Position numbers and translations under genes: made by a program. A stretch of 64,000 nucleotides of DNA from Thermus thermamylovorans (GTDB lineage: Bacteria; Deinococcota; Deinococci; Deinococcales; Thermaceae), in assembly GCF_004307015.1 (NCBI RefSeq), contig NZ_SIJL01000002.1:156417-220416 (forward strand), written 5' to 3'. This document shows positions 52,059-60,045 of the stretch, one piece after another (position 1 is the stretch's first letter; each line of letters begins with the position of its first letter). The notes under the pieces were generated by a model, which ran no database searches, had not been told where the DNA came from, and was given only the letters and a program-made list of their open reading frames with translations.

Positions 52059-52199
52059 CTCTCTTATCGTCCCCGGGCGTTTCCCCCACCCGGGCCGGCC
52101 TTGGCACCAGCCCCACCCGCATCCGGCCATGGAACGGAAGGGATGGGAGGTTGCCGCGGCTTCATCGGGCCGTACCCTCCACCGCTCTGGATAAGAGAA
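52059..52199 (-). ncRNA. SAM-I (S-box) riboswitch aptamer
   Basis: The minus strand carries the S-box consensus: P1 TTCTCTTATC (52199-52190) pairing with GATAAGAGAG (52068-52059); then CAGAGCGGTGGAGGG, GGCCC, GATGAAGCC and GGCAACC near 52189-52150; and GGTGCCAA downstream. The order and spacing match the SAM-I four-way junction. It would bind S-adenosylmethionine and turn off metY-metX. It occupies much of the 331-nt gap upstream of metY. Confidence 0.92.
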
Positions 52200-52238
52200 C
52201 GGGCTGGTTTTCGCCGCGCCCCGGCGCGGTTAAGGGTG

Positions 52239-52267
52239 AGTGTAGGCCCTGGGCCGCCCCCCGTCAA
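52239..52267 (-). promoter_or_regulatory. Promoter of the metY-metX operon
   Basis: Minus strand TTGACG (52267-52262), 17-nt spacer, TACACT (52244-52239). The start near 52232 precedes the riboswitch, with a small GC hairpin (CCGCGC/GCGCGG) between them. It begins 6 bp after the bdhA stop. Confidence 0.75.
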
Positions 52268-52272
52268 CCCCC

Positions 52273-53028
52273 TTAGCGGGCGGTCCAGCCCAGGTCGATG
52301 GGGAAGACCGCCCCGGTGATGGCCGAGGCCTTTTCCGAGGCCAGGAAGAGGGCCAGGGCGGCCACCTCCTCGGGCTCGATGAGCCGCTTCACCGCCGCCT
52401 GAGCCAGGAAGACCTTCTCCACCACCTCGCTTTCCGGTATGCCCAGGGTGCGGGCCTGGTCGGCGATCTGGTTCTCCACGAGGGGGGTGCGTACATAAGC
52501 GGGGGCGATGGCGTTTGCGGTGACGCCGAAAGGGCCCGCTTCCAGGGCCACCGTCCGGGTGAGCCCGATGAGGCCGTGCTTGGCGGCGATGTAGGCGCTC
52601 TTGAAGGGGCTTGCCACCAGGCCGTGGACGCTGGCGATGTTGAGGATCCGCCCCCAACCCCTTTCCTTCATCCCGGGGAGAAGGGCCCGGATGAGCTGGA
52701 AGGGGGCGGTGAGCATCGCCTGGAGCATCCGCTGCCAGGTTTCCAGGGGAAAGTCCTCCACCGGGTCGATGTGCTGGAAGCCGGCGTTGTTCACGAGGAT
52801 GTCCACCCCGTGCTGGGCTGCTTGCTTCCCCAAGTCCTCTACCGCCAGGGGGTCGGCGAGGTCCGCCTGCAGGAACTCCCCGCCTACCTCCTCGGCTAGG
52901 GTAGAGGCGTCCTTCACATCGTGGACCAACACCCTGGCCCCTTCCCGGGCGAAGGCGCGGGCGATGGCCAGGCCGATGCCGCTTCCCGCACCGGTGACCA
53001 GAACGGTCTTACCTGGGAACCTCTCCAT
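52273..53028 (-). CDS. 3-hydroxybutyrate dehydrogenase-like SDR
   Basis: A 251-residue NAD-dependent SDR. TGAGSGIG is at 12-19, Ser133, Tyr146 and Lys150 form the active site (SAYIAAKHG). NNAGFQHIDPVEDFPLETW and YVRTPLVENQIADQA are features of D-3-hydroxybutyrate dehydrogenase, which interconverts 3-hydroxybutyrate and acetoacetate. It overlaps the acyl-CoA ligase gene by 20 nt and is the last gene of the catabolic operon. Confidence 0.85.
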   Translation of the reverse strand: MERFPGKTVLVTGAGSGIGLAIARAFAREGARVLVHDVKDASTLAEEVGGEFLQADLADPLAVEDLGKQAAQHGVDILVNNAGFQHIDPVEDFPLETWQRMLQAMLTAPFQLIRALLPGMKERGWGRILNIASVHGLVASPFKSAYIAAKHGLIGLTRTVALEAGPFGVTANAIAPAYVRTPLVENQIADQARTLGIPESEVVEKVFLAQAAVKRLIEPEEVAALALFLASEKASAITGAVFPIDLGWTAR

Positions 53029-54616
53029 AACCCTCCTCCAGGGCCAGGGCTCGCAGCCGGAAGCGCTGGATCTTTCCCGTGGGAGTCAGGGGCAGCTCCT
53101 CCAGGAAGCGAACCTCCCGGGGGTAGGCGTGGTGGCCCAGCTGGCTGCGAACCAGAGCCTTTAGCTCTTCCTCCAGTGCCGGGCTCGGGGAGTAGCCCGG
53201 CCGGAGCTTGATGAAAGCGGCGACCTTCTCGCCCCTCTCCGGGTCGGGCAGTCCCACCACCCCCACCATGGCCACCGCAGGGTGGGCCATGAGCACCTCC
53301 TCCACCTCGAAGGGACTGATGCGGTAACCCGCCGACTTGATGAGGTCGTCCTTACGCCCTTTGAACCAAAGGTATCCCTCTTCATCCCGCACTGCCAGGT
53401 CCCCGGTGAGGAGGTAAGGTCCCAAAAACTTGGCTTGCGTGGCCTCGGGGTTTTTCCAGTAGCCCAGGAAGGCCACAGGGTCGGGGGTCTTCACCGCCAC
53501 CTCCCCCAGCTCCCCGGTCTCTGCCAAACTTCCATCTTCCCGAAGGACCTCCACCTCGTGGCCTGGGTAGGGGAGGCCCATGGACCCGGGGCGGATGGGG
53601 TAGATAAGGTAGGAGTTGCCTACCAGTAGGTTGGCCTCGGTCTGCCCGTAGAACTCGTTCACCGGGAGCCCCAGGTTTTCCTGGGCCCAGGCCTGGAGTT
53701 CCTCCCCCAGGGGTTCCCCTCCGGAGTGCACGCTCTTTAGCTTGGGTCTTCTTCTCCTCAGCTTCCCAAGCCCGCGGAGCATCTTAAGAGCGGTCGGGAA
53801 GAGGAAGGTGTGGGTGACGCCGAAGCGCTCCATGAGCCAGAGGGCCTCCTCGGGGTCGAAGCGCCGGGAGCGGTGGGCTACCACGGTGAAACCGTAGTAT
53901 AGGGCGGGGAAGAGGACGTCCATGAGGCCTCCCATCCAGGCCCAGTCGGCAGGGGACCAGTAGACCGCGGGGTGGCGGGGGAAATTGGAGTAGAGGTAAA
54001 AACCGGGAAGATGCCCGATAAGGGTGGAGTGAGGCAAAAGCGCCCCCTTGGGCTTTCCGGTGGTGCCCGAGGTATAGATCAGGAGGGCGGGGTCCTCGGG
54101 CCTGGTGGGGTGGGGTTTGGGGTCTGGGGTGGCCCTCTCCGCAAGAAGCCAAATAGCCTCCCGGGGGAGGATCTTTACCCCATCGGGGATGGCCTCCTTC
54201 AGGGGTTCCAGGGCTTCGATGTCGGCCAGGAGCACCTTGGCCTCCCCGTGTTCCAGGCGGTAGCGCACGGCATCGCTACCAAAGAGGGTGGAAAGAGGAA
54301 GGGCGATGGCCCCCAGCCGGTAGACGGCCAGGTGGGCCAAGGCAGCTTCCAGGCTTTGGGGGAAGAGGATGCCCACGCGATCCCCGGGTGAGATGCCATA
54401 GGCGCGCAAAACCGTGGCCCACTTCATGGATTGGACGCTAAGCTGGGCGTAAGTGGCCTTTCGCCCCTTAGGCTCCAGCAAGGCGACGCGCCCTGGCTCG
54501 GTCCTGGCCCAGTGGTCTACCGTGTCCTTAGCCAGGTTGAAGCCTCGTGGTCTGGGCCAGCGGAAGGTTCGCAGGAGCTCATCTCGGGGCTGTTTTTTGA
54601 GCTTGGGTCCTCGCAT
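53009..54616 (-). CDS. AMP-forming acyl-CoA synthetase
   Basis: A 535-residue ANL-superfamily ligase. The A3 motif YTSGTTGKPKG is at 181-191, FYGQTEAN, and the catalytic Lys515 in TPTGKIQRF are present. SVHSGGEPLGEELQAWA resembles medium-chain or oxo-acid ligases such as the SACS-like group. Acetoacetate, 3-hydroxybutyrate or another short acid may be the substrate. It has a weak TAAAGT -10 12 nt upstream and otherwise belongs to the operon led by the MmsA-type gene. Confidence 0.85.
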   Translation of the reverse strand: MRGPKLKKQPRDELLRTFRWPRPRGFNLAKDTVDHWARTEPGRVALLEPKGRKATYAQLSVQSMKWATVLRAYGISPGDRVGILFPQSLEAALAHLAVYRLGAIALPLSTLFGSDAVRYRLEHGEAKVLLADIEALEPLKEAIPDGVKILPREAIWLLAERATPDPKPHPTRPEDPALLIYTSGTTGKPKGALLPHSTLIGHLPGFYLYSNFPRHPAVYWSPADWAWMGGLMDVLFPALYYGFTVVAHRSRRFDPEEALWLMERFGVTHTFLFPTALKMLRGLGKLRRRRPKLKSVHSGGEPLGEELQAWAQENLGLPVNEFYGQTEANLLVGNSYLIYPIRPGSMGLPYPGHEVEVLREDGSLAETGELGEVAVKTPDPVAFLGYWKNPEATQAKFLGPYLLTGDLAVRDEEGYLWFKGRKDDLIKSAGYRISPFEVEEVLMAHPAVAMVGVVGLPDPERGEKVAAFIKLRPGYSPSPALEEELKALVRSQLGHHAYPREVRFLEELPLTPTGKIQRFRLRALALEEGYGEVPR

Positions 54617-54659
54617 AGGCGTTTGTCGACTTTAGGAAGGGGCGTACCAACTATTAGGG

Positions 54660-55784
54660 CTAAGGCACCACCACCTGGCGTACCACCTCTCCCTGGGCCA
54701 GACGCTCAAAGCCCTCGTTGATCTCTTCAAGCCTCAGGGTGCGGGAGAGGAGCCGGTCCACCGGCAACCTCCCTGCCCGGTAAAGGGCCAAAAACCGGGG
54801 CAGGTCCCGCCGGGGGTTGGAGGAGCCCATGTAGCTCCCCTTCAGGGTCCTCTCCTCCGCGGTCAGGCTCACCGCTTGCAGGCTCAGGGCCCGCTCGGGA
54901 TGAGGCAGACCTACGGTCACCGTCACCCCGCCCCGCCGCGTGGCCCGGTAGGCCAGGAGCATGGCCTCCACCGAGCCAGCGGTCTCAAAAGCGTAGTCCA
55001 CCCCGCCCTCCGTGAGCTCCCGCACCGCCTCCGCTGCGTCCCCCTCCCGGGCGTCCAGGACGTGGGTCGCCCCTAGGGAGCGGGCCAGCTCCAGCTTGTG
55101 GGGCAGGAGGTCCACGGCCACGATGGGGTAGGCCCCGGCCAGGACCGCCCCCATCACCGCCGCCAGGCCCACCCCTCCCAGGCCGAAGATGGCCACGCTG
55201 GTCCCCTCCCCTACCCGGGCGGTGTTCACCACGGCCCCCACCCCGGTGGCGATGGCACAACCGAAGAGGGCGGCGATCTCCAGGGGGATCTCCCTGGGGA
55301 TGGGCACCAGGGACTCCTGGGCGGCCACGGTGTAGCGGCTAAAGCCCGCCACCCCTAGGTGATGGTGAAGGGGCTTGCCCTCTAGGGAGAACCGCCGGGA
55401 GCCGGTGAGGAGTTTCCCTTCCCGGTTGGCCTGGATCCCTCGTTCGCAGAGGTAGGGCCTTCCCTGGGCGCAAAAGCGGCAGGCGCCGCACATGGGCACG
55501 AAGGAAAAGACCACATGGTCCCCCTCCGCCAAGCCCCGTACCCCTGGACCCAAGGCCCGTACCACCCCTGCTGCCTCGTGGCCCAGGACCAGGGGGAGGG
55601 GCCAGGGGCGGGTGCCGTCGATGGCCGAGAGGTCAGAGTGGCAGAGCCCTGCCGCCTTCACCTCCACCAGGACCTCCCCCGGTCCTGGCTCCTCTAGGTC
55701 CACCTCTAGGACCTGGAGGGGCTTGGACTCCGTGTAAGGCCTCGGCTTGCTCATCTCAAACAGGACCGCAGATTGGGTCTTCAC
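54660..55784 (-). CDS. Zinc-dependent alcohol dehydrogenase 1
   Basis: A 374-residue medium-chain dehydrogenase. Catalytic zinc ligands are Cys48 (GLCHSD), His69-Glu70 (GHEAAG) with Cys in the second half; the structural zinc uses Cys99, Cys102, Cys105 and Cys113. GLGGVGLAAVMGAV binds NAD(P). FPMCG/VPMCGACRFCAQG is of the class III or formaldehyde-type arrangement. GTG 55784 is the start. Its substrate alcohol is unknown. It follows dctM by 22 nt. Confidence 0.86.
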   Translation of the reverse strand: MKTQSAVLFEMSKPRPYTESKPLQVLEVDLEEPGPGEVLVEVKAAGLCHSDLSAIDGTRPWPLPLVLGHEAAGVVRALGPGVRGLAEGDHVVFSFVPMCGACRFCAQGRPYLCERGIQANREGKLLTGSRRFSLEGKPLHHHLGVAGFSRYTVAAQESLVPIPREIPLEIAALFGCAIATGVGAVVNTARVGEGTSVAIFGLGGVGLAAVMGAVLAGAYPIVAVDLLPHKLELARSLGATHVLDAREGDAAEAVRELTEGGVDYAFETAGSVEAMLLAYRATRRGGVTVTVGLPHPERALSLQAVSLTAEERTLKGSYMGSSNPRRDLPRFLALYRAGRLPVDRLLSRTLRLEEINEGFERLAQGEVVRQVVVP

Positions 55785-55806
55785 GAGCCTAACCCCCTAT
55801 TGCAGG

Positions 55807-57234
55807 TTAGCTTCCCAGTCCGAAGGTTCTGGGCAGGGCCAGGACGATCTCTGGGAAGAAAGCGATGAGAAGCACGCCGATGAGCTGCAAAAGGATAAAG
55901 GGCACCACGCCCCGGTAAATGTCCCAGGTGGTCACCTCCGGGGGGGCGATGCCCTTGAGGTAGAAGATGGTGTAGGCGAAGGGCGGGGTGAGGAAGGAGG
56001 TCTGCATGGTGACGATGAGGAGCATGGAGAACCAGAGGGGGTCCAGGCCGAGCGTTTGGGCGATGGGGAGGAAGAGGGGGACGGTGATCATGATGATGCC
56101 GATCCAGTCGATGAACATGCCCATTAGGAAGACGATGAGGAGCATAACGAAGACCACCATCCAGACCGGTAGCTCCAGGCCCGCCACCAGGCCGGCCACC
56201 GCGTCCCCACCCCCTACCCGGACGAAGACAGCGCTGAGGAAGCCGGCTCCGATGAGGACCATGTAGACCATAGCGCTGATCCGAGCGGTCGAGTAGGCCG
56301 CCTCATAGAGCCCTTTTAGGGTGAGCTTGCGGTAGGCCAGAGCCAGGAGGATGGAGCCGAAGGCCCCTAGGGCGGCGGCCTCGGTGGGGGCGGCCAGACC
56401 GAAGAAGATGGAACCCAGGACGGCGAGGATCAGGAGGCCCACGGGTAGGACGGAGACTGCGGCGTCTTTAAGCTTGATCCTCCAGGGAACGGGCTCGCCC
56501 CCGTAGGCGGGCCCTTCCTCGGGGCGCAGACGGGCCAGGAGGGCGATGTAGAGGACGTAAAGAAAGGAGAGAAGAAGGCCTGCGGGGATGGCCGCCAGGA
56601 AGAGGGCCCCGATGGAAACCCCCGCGGTGGGGCCGTAGACCACCAGCATGATGCTGGGGGGGATGAGGATGCCCAAGGCACCGCCGGCGCAGACCACCCC
56701 GGTGGCTAAGGGCTTGCTGTAGCGGTACTTGAGCATTTGGGGCAGGGCCAGGAGGCCGATGGCCACCACCGAGGCCCCCACCACCCCGGTGGCGGCGGCG
56801 AAAAGGGTGGCTGCTAGGACGGTGGCGATGGCTAGCCCACCCCGTATGCCTCCCACCCACTCCAAGGCGGTGCGGTAAATCTGGGCGGCCAGCCCGGCCC
56901 GCTCGATCATCACCCCCATGAAGACGAAGAGGGGGATGGCGATGAGGATGTAGTCCTGCAGGACCTGGAAGAGGCGGAGCATGAAGATGTTGCCGATGAG
57001 GGGGCCCACCAAAGCCAGGCCGTAGAGGGTGGCCACCCCGGCCAGGGCAAAGGCGATGGGAAATCCCAGGACGATGGCCCCGATGACCGAGAGGAGGATA
57101 AGCCCCACCAGGGCTTCAGAGGCGAGGTCTGGTCCCCGGAGCCAGGCTAGGAGGGGGCCGGCTACGGTGGCGAGAAGGAGCAGAGCGGTAAGCCAAAGGG
57201 GCAAGGCCGCTGCTCGGACCTGGGCCGGACTCAT
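55807..57234 (-). CDS. TRAP transporter large permease (DctM type)
   Basis: A 475-residue multispanning permease with 12 or more helices that carries out sodium-coupled uptake of an organic acid. LGFPIAFALAGVATLYG, LFVFMGVMIERAG, GGALGILIPPSIMLVVYG, and SLFFGLAAPTEAAALGAFG-like segments are DctM marks. ATG 57234 overlaps the dctQ stop (ATGA). The substrate depends on the binding protein. Confidence 0.88.
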   Translation of the reverse strand: MSPAQVRAAALPLWLTALLLLATVAGPLLAWLRGPDLASEALVGLILLSVIGAIVLGFPIAFALAGVATLYGLALVGPLIGNIFMLRLFQVLQDYILIAIPLFVFMGVMIERAGLAAQIYRTALEWVGGIRGGLAIATVLAATLFAAATGVVGASVVAIGLLALPQMLKYRYSKPLATGVVCAGGALGILIPPSIMLVVYGPTAGVSIGALFLAAIPAGLLLSFLYVLYIALLARLRPEEGPAYGGEPVPWRIKLKDAAVSVLPVGLLILAVLGSIFFGLAAPTEAAALGAFGSILLALAYRKLTLKGLYEAAYSTARISAMVYMVLIGAGFLSAVFVRVGGGDAVAGLVAGLELPVWMVVFVMLLIVFLMGMFIDWIGIIMITVPLFLPIAQTLGLDPLWFSMLLIVTMQTSFLTPPFAYTIFYLKGIAPPEVTTWDIYRGVVPFILLQLIGVLLIAFFPEIVLALPRTFGLGS

Positions 57235-57737
57235 GCCTGGTCCCCCTTGAGGACCACCCCCAGGGCCCGCAGGAACTGAACCAGGGCTTGCAGGCCCAGG
57301 AGGAACATCCCCACCATGATCCAGGTTTTGAAGGGGTAGATGGGGGGCAACCAAACACCTGCTGTATGACGCTCACCTATTCGCCAAGATTGGGCCACAT
57401 GCTCGGGCATCACCGAGAGGAGGATGTACAGAAAGGGGAAGAAAAGGAGGAGGTAGAGGAGGGCTTCCAGTCCAGCGGCAAGCCTGGGGGGCAGGTAGTG
57501 GCTCAGGACGTCCACCCGGACATGCTCTCCCCGCTGCAGGAGATGGGCCACGGTAAGGATGACGAAGAGGCTGGTGAGCATGTAGCTGGTATCGTAGGCC
57601 CAGATGGTAGGGCTTTGGAGAAGATAGCGCGCAATCACCTCGTAGGTAAGGGTGAGCACAAGGAGAAGCACAAGGGCAGCGGAGGCTTGGCTCAGGAATT
57701 TATTGAGTTTGTCTACTGCTGAAAGCGCGTTAGCCAT
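57231..57737 (-). CDS. TRAP transporter small permease (DctQ type)
   Basis: A 168-residue membrane protein with four hydrophobic helices. VIARYLLQSPTIWAYDTSYMLTSLFVILTVAHLLQRGEHVRVDVL is the DctQ signature. It pairs with DctM. A perfect 14-bp hairpin lies in the 62-nt gap between the binding-protein gene and this one. Confidence 0.88.
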   Translation of the reverse strand: MANALSAVDKLNKFLSQASAALVLLLVLTLTYEVIARYLLQSPTIWAYDTSYMLTSLFVILTVAHLLQRGEHVRVDVLSHYLPPRLAAGLEALLYLLLFFPFLYILLSVMPEHVAQSWRIGERHTAGVWLPPIYPFKTWIMVGMFLLGLQALVQFLRALGVVLKGDQA

Positions 57738-57760
57738 GCTGCTTGCTCCCCAGGTGTATG

Positions 57761-57792
57761 GCCTGGCTGCCCCGAGTACGGGGCAGCCAGGC
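57761..57792. promoter_or_regulatory. 14-bp perfect hairpin between dctP and dctQ
   Basis: GCCTGGCTGCCCCG (57761-57774) pairs with CGGGGCAGCCAGGC (57779-57792) around an AGTA loop. It begins 7 nt after the dctP stop in transcription order and has no T-run on that strand. A 3' stabiliser or partial terminator favouring the binding protein over the permeases is the usual explanation. Confidence 0.75.
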
Positions 57793-57799
57793 TTGTTTT

Positions 57800-58948
57800 C
57801 TAGATGACTCTAAACTGCTGAGGGACTCTGTGGGCTTGGCGGACGGGTATAGGTGTCATAAGTTCGTCGTATGCGGCAACCCGTTGGTGGTACCGGAAAG
57901 CCGAGTCGAAAACTTCTCTGAAGAAAGCATTGGCCTCCGCCTGCCTTCTAAGAAACTCCATGGAGGCCCGGTATATCTCCCATTGCGCCTGAGGGTCGAG
58001 GGTCACCTGTTGATTTCCCCGCCTGCGGAAGAAATCGATGGCCTCCATGCTTTGGTGTAGATCATGAGTCAACGCCCACAGGGTCGTGGCTTTAGCCGCT
58101 TCTTCTACGATGATTTTTAAGTCAGCCGGTAAGCGGTCCCAAGCGGTCCTGTTGATGAGCAACTCAAAAGAGCAGGTAGGTTGGTGCATGCCTGGGACAT
58201 TGAAGTACCGCGCCACTTCGTGGAACCGGAGCAAGCGGTCGGTGTAGGGAGTGTTAAATTCGGTGGCATCTATGACCCTCCTTTCCATGGCGGTGTACAG
58301 TTCGGCAGCGGGTAGGGTCACCACGGCTACCCCAAGTCCCCGCAGGATCTCGCCCCAGTACCCCGGTGCACGGTATCTTAGTCCTCGAAAATCCTCTAAG
58401 CGACGCAGCGGCCTGTGAGACCAGGCCAAGGTTTCCGCATGAGTTATCCCCGCGGGGAAGACCCTGACGTTAAGGCGGAGGTCATCGTACATTCTTTGCC
58501 AGAACTGCAAGCCGCCGCCCTCGTAAATCCAGGCCAAGTGGGAAAGGGGGGTGAAGAGCACGGGCACAGAAGCAAAAAAGGCCGCTGCAGGGTTTCTGCC
58601 TGTCCAGTAACCACTCCAAGAGTGGGCGGCCTGAATCACCCCGGAGTGGGTGGCATCCAAGACTTCGAAGGCACCCACAATGGCCCCACTGGGGCGCACA
58701 TCCACCACCATTCTCCCCCCGCTCATTTCCTCTACCTTCTTGGCCCAGTACTCGGCCATGTGGTGTAGGTGAATGGCGGCAGGCCAAGAGGTGGCCATGG
58801 TCCAACGGACCTCTGGCCGCCTCTGGGCTACGGCTGGGCTGCCCAAGGTAGCAGCTGCCCCAAGGGCAACGACCCCGGCTTTGAGCGCGGTTCTGCGGTC
58901 TACTTTGGCCTCGCTTGCTGTGAGCCCACCGTTCTTCACCTTTTTCAT
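57800..58948 (-). CDS. TRAP transporter substrate-binding protein (DctP/TakP type), Tat signal
   Basis: A 382-residue exported binding protein. The twin-arginine motif DRRTALK (Arg18-Arg19), hydrophobic run to about residue 36 and AVA-Q site indicate Tat export. VRWTMATSWPAAIHLHHMAEYWAKKVEEMSGG, GLRYRAPGYWGEILRGLG and DATEFNTPYTDRLL place it with TakP-like proteins for oxo- or hydroxy-acids. The DNA is visibly less G/C-rich than neighbours, a hint of transfer. GGGAGGTGG precedes the ATG. Confidence 0.87.
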   Translation of the reverse strand: MKKVKNGGLTASEAKVDRRTALKAGVVALGAAATLGSPAVAQRRPEVRWTMATSWPAAIHLHHMAEYWAKKVEEMSGGRMVVDVRPSGAIVGAFEVLDATHSGVIQAAHSWSGYWTGRNPAAAFFASVPVLFTPLSHLAWIYEGGGLQFWQRMYDDLRLNVRVFPAGITHAETLAWSHRPLRRLEDFRGLRYRAPGYWGEILRGLGVAVVTLPAAELYTAMERRVIDATEFNTPYTDRLLRFHEVARYFNVPGMHQPTCSFELLINRTAWDRLPADLKIIVEEAAKATTLWALTHDLHQSMEAIDFFRRRGNQQVTLDPQAQWEIYRASMEFLRRQAEANAFFREVFDSAFRYHQRVAAYDELMTPIPVRQAHRVPQQFRVI

Positions 58949-60045
58949 TTGCCACCTCCCAACACTACCACCGCCCGGCCTACGATGGCACCCTCATTGA
59001 GCCGCTGGTAGGCCAGGTCGGCTTCTTCCAAGGGAAAGCGGTCGGTCACTTCTGCACCCGCCCCAATAATCCCGGCTTGAGCCAGCTTGAGGAGGGCGGG
59101 CATGTCCCTACGGGGCCTGGCCCCATAGGAGCCAAGGATCTTGAGTTTCCTACGGACAAGACGGGTGATTTCCACTCTGGCTTCGACTCCTTGAGGGGCG
59201 ATGCCCACAGGTACCATCCTTCCTCCGTCCCGGAGTAGGTTCAGGGCGAAGTGAAAAGTATCCGGCTTCCCTAGTGCCTCGAAGGCCACGTCCACCCCGC
59301 GCCCCCCTGTGAGGTCTCGCACCGCTTGGGTAGCCTCCTGGGGGAAGAAAGCATGGGTTGCGCCCAGCGTCTTGGCTTTTTCTAGCTTCTCCGGACGAAC
59401 GTCCACAGCCACCACGGGGTAGGCGCCGAAAGCACGGGCAATTTGGACGATTCCTAGACCCACACCGCCGGTGGCCACCACGGCCACCGACTCCCCGCCC
59501 TCGAGGCCGGCGGTCTTTACCGCGCCGTAAGCAGTGAAGAGGGCGCATCCCAGGATGGCCGCTTCCTCAAGGGCCATCCCCTCGGGTAGGGGAAAGATAT
59601 CTGTGGCCGGGACCACCGCATACTCCGCCAAGCCGCCCATGGAGTACATCCATAGAGGGCTCCCATCCTTACGGTAAAGCCGGGTGCTGCCGTCGTACAG
59701 CACACCCCTTAGGCGGTTGTAGCTGAAGAAGCGCTCGCAGAGATCTTCTTCCCCTCTGAGGCAGTAATAGCACTGACCGCAGGGCATGATAAAGCTGGCC
59801 ACCACCTTTTCGCCTACCCTCAGAGCTTCAACCCCTGGGCCCAAGGCGGCCACGGTGCCCGAAATTTCGTGCCCCAACACACAAGGGGTGGGGAAGGCCA
59901 CCTCCCCCTTGATCACGTGGAGGTCGGTGTGACAAACCCCGCAGGCCGCCACCCGCACGAGGACCTCTCCAGCCTTGGGTTCTGGGATGGGCACCTCTTC
60001 TATCCTTAAGGGTTCTCCCACCCGTTCCAGGACCGCTGCCCGCAT
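58945..60045 (-). CDS. Zinc-dependent alcohol dehydrogenase 2
   Basis: A 366-residue dehydrogenase. Cys38 (CGVCHTD) and His59-Glu60 bind catalytic zinc; Cys89, Cys92, Cys95 and Cys103 bind structural zinc. ATGGVGLGIVQIA is the nucleotide loop. ATG 60045 overlaps the MmsA stop and has GGAG 8 nt upstream; ATG 60051 adds two residues. It may oxidise the hydroxy compound that the next enzyme uses as semialdehyde. Its stop overlaps the dctP start. Confidence 0.86.
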   Translation of the reverse strand: MRAAVLERVGEPLRIEEVPIPEPKAGEVLVRVAACGVCHTDLHVIKGEVAFPTPCVLGHEISGTVAALGPGVEALRVGEKVVASFIMPCGQCYYCLRGEEDLCERFFSYNRLRGVLYDGSTRLYRKDGSPLWMYSMGGLAEYAVVPATDIFPLPEGMALEEAAILGCALFTAYGAVKTAGLEGGESVAVVATGGVGLGIVQIARAFGAYPVVAVDVRPEKLEKAKTLGATHAFFPQEATQAVRDLTGGRGVDVAFEALGKPDTFHFALNLLRDGGRMVPVGIAPQGVEARVEITRLVRRKLKILGSYGARPRRDMPALLKLAQAGIIGAGAEVTDRFPLEEADLAYQRLNEGAIVGRAVVVLGGGK

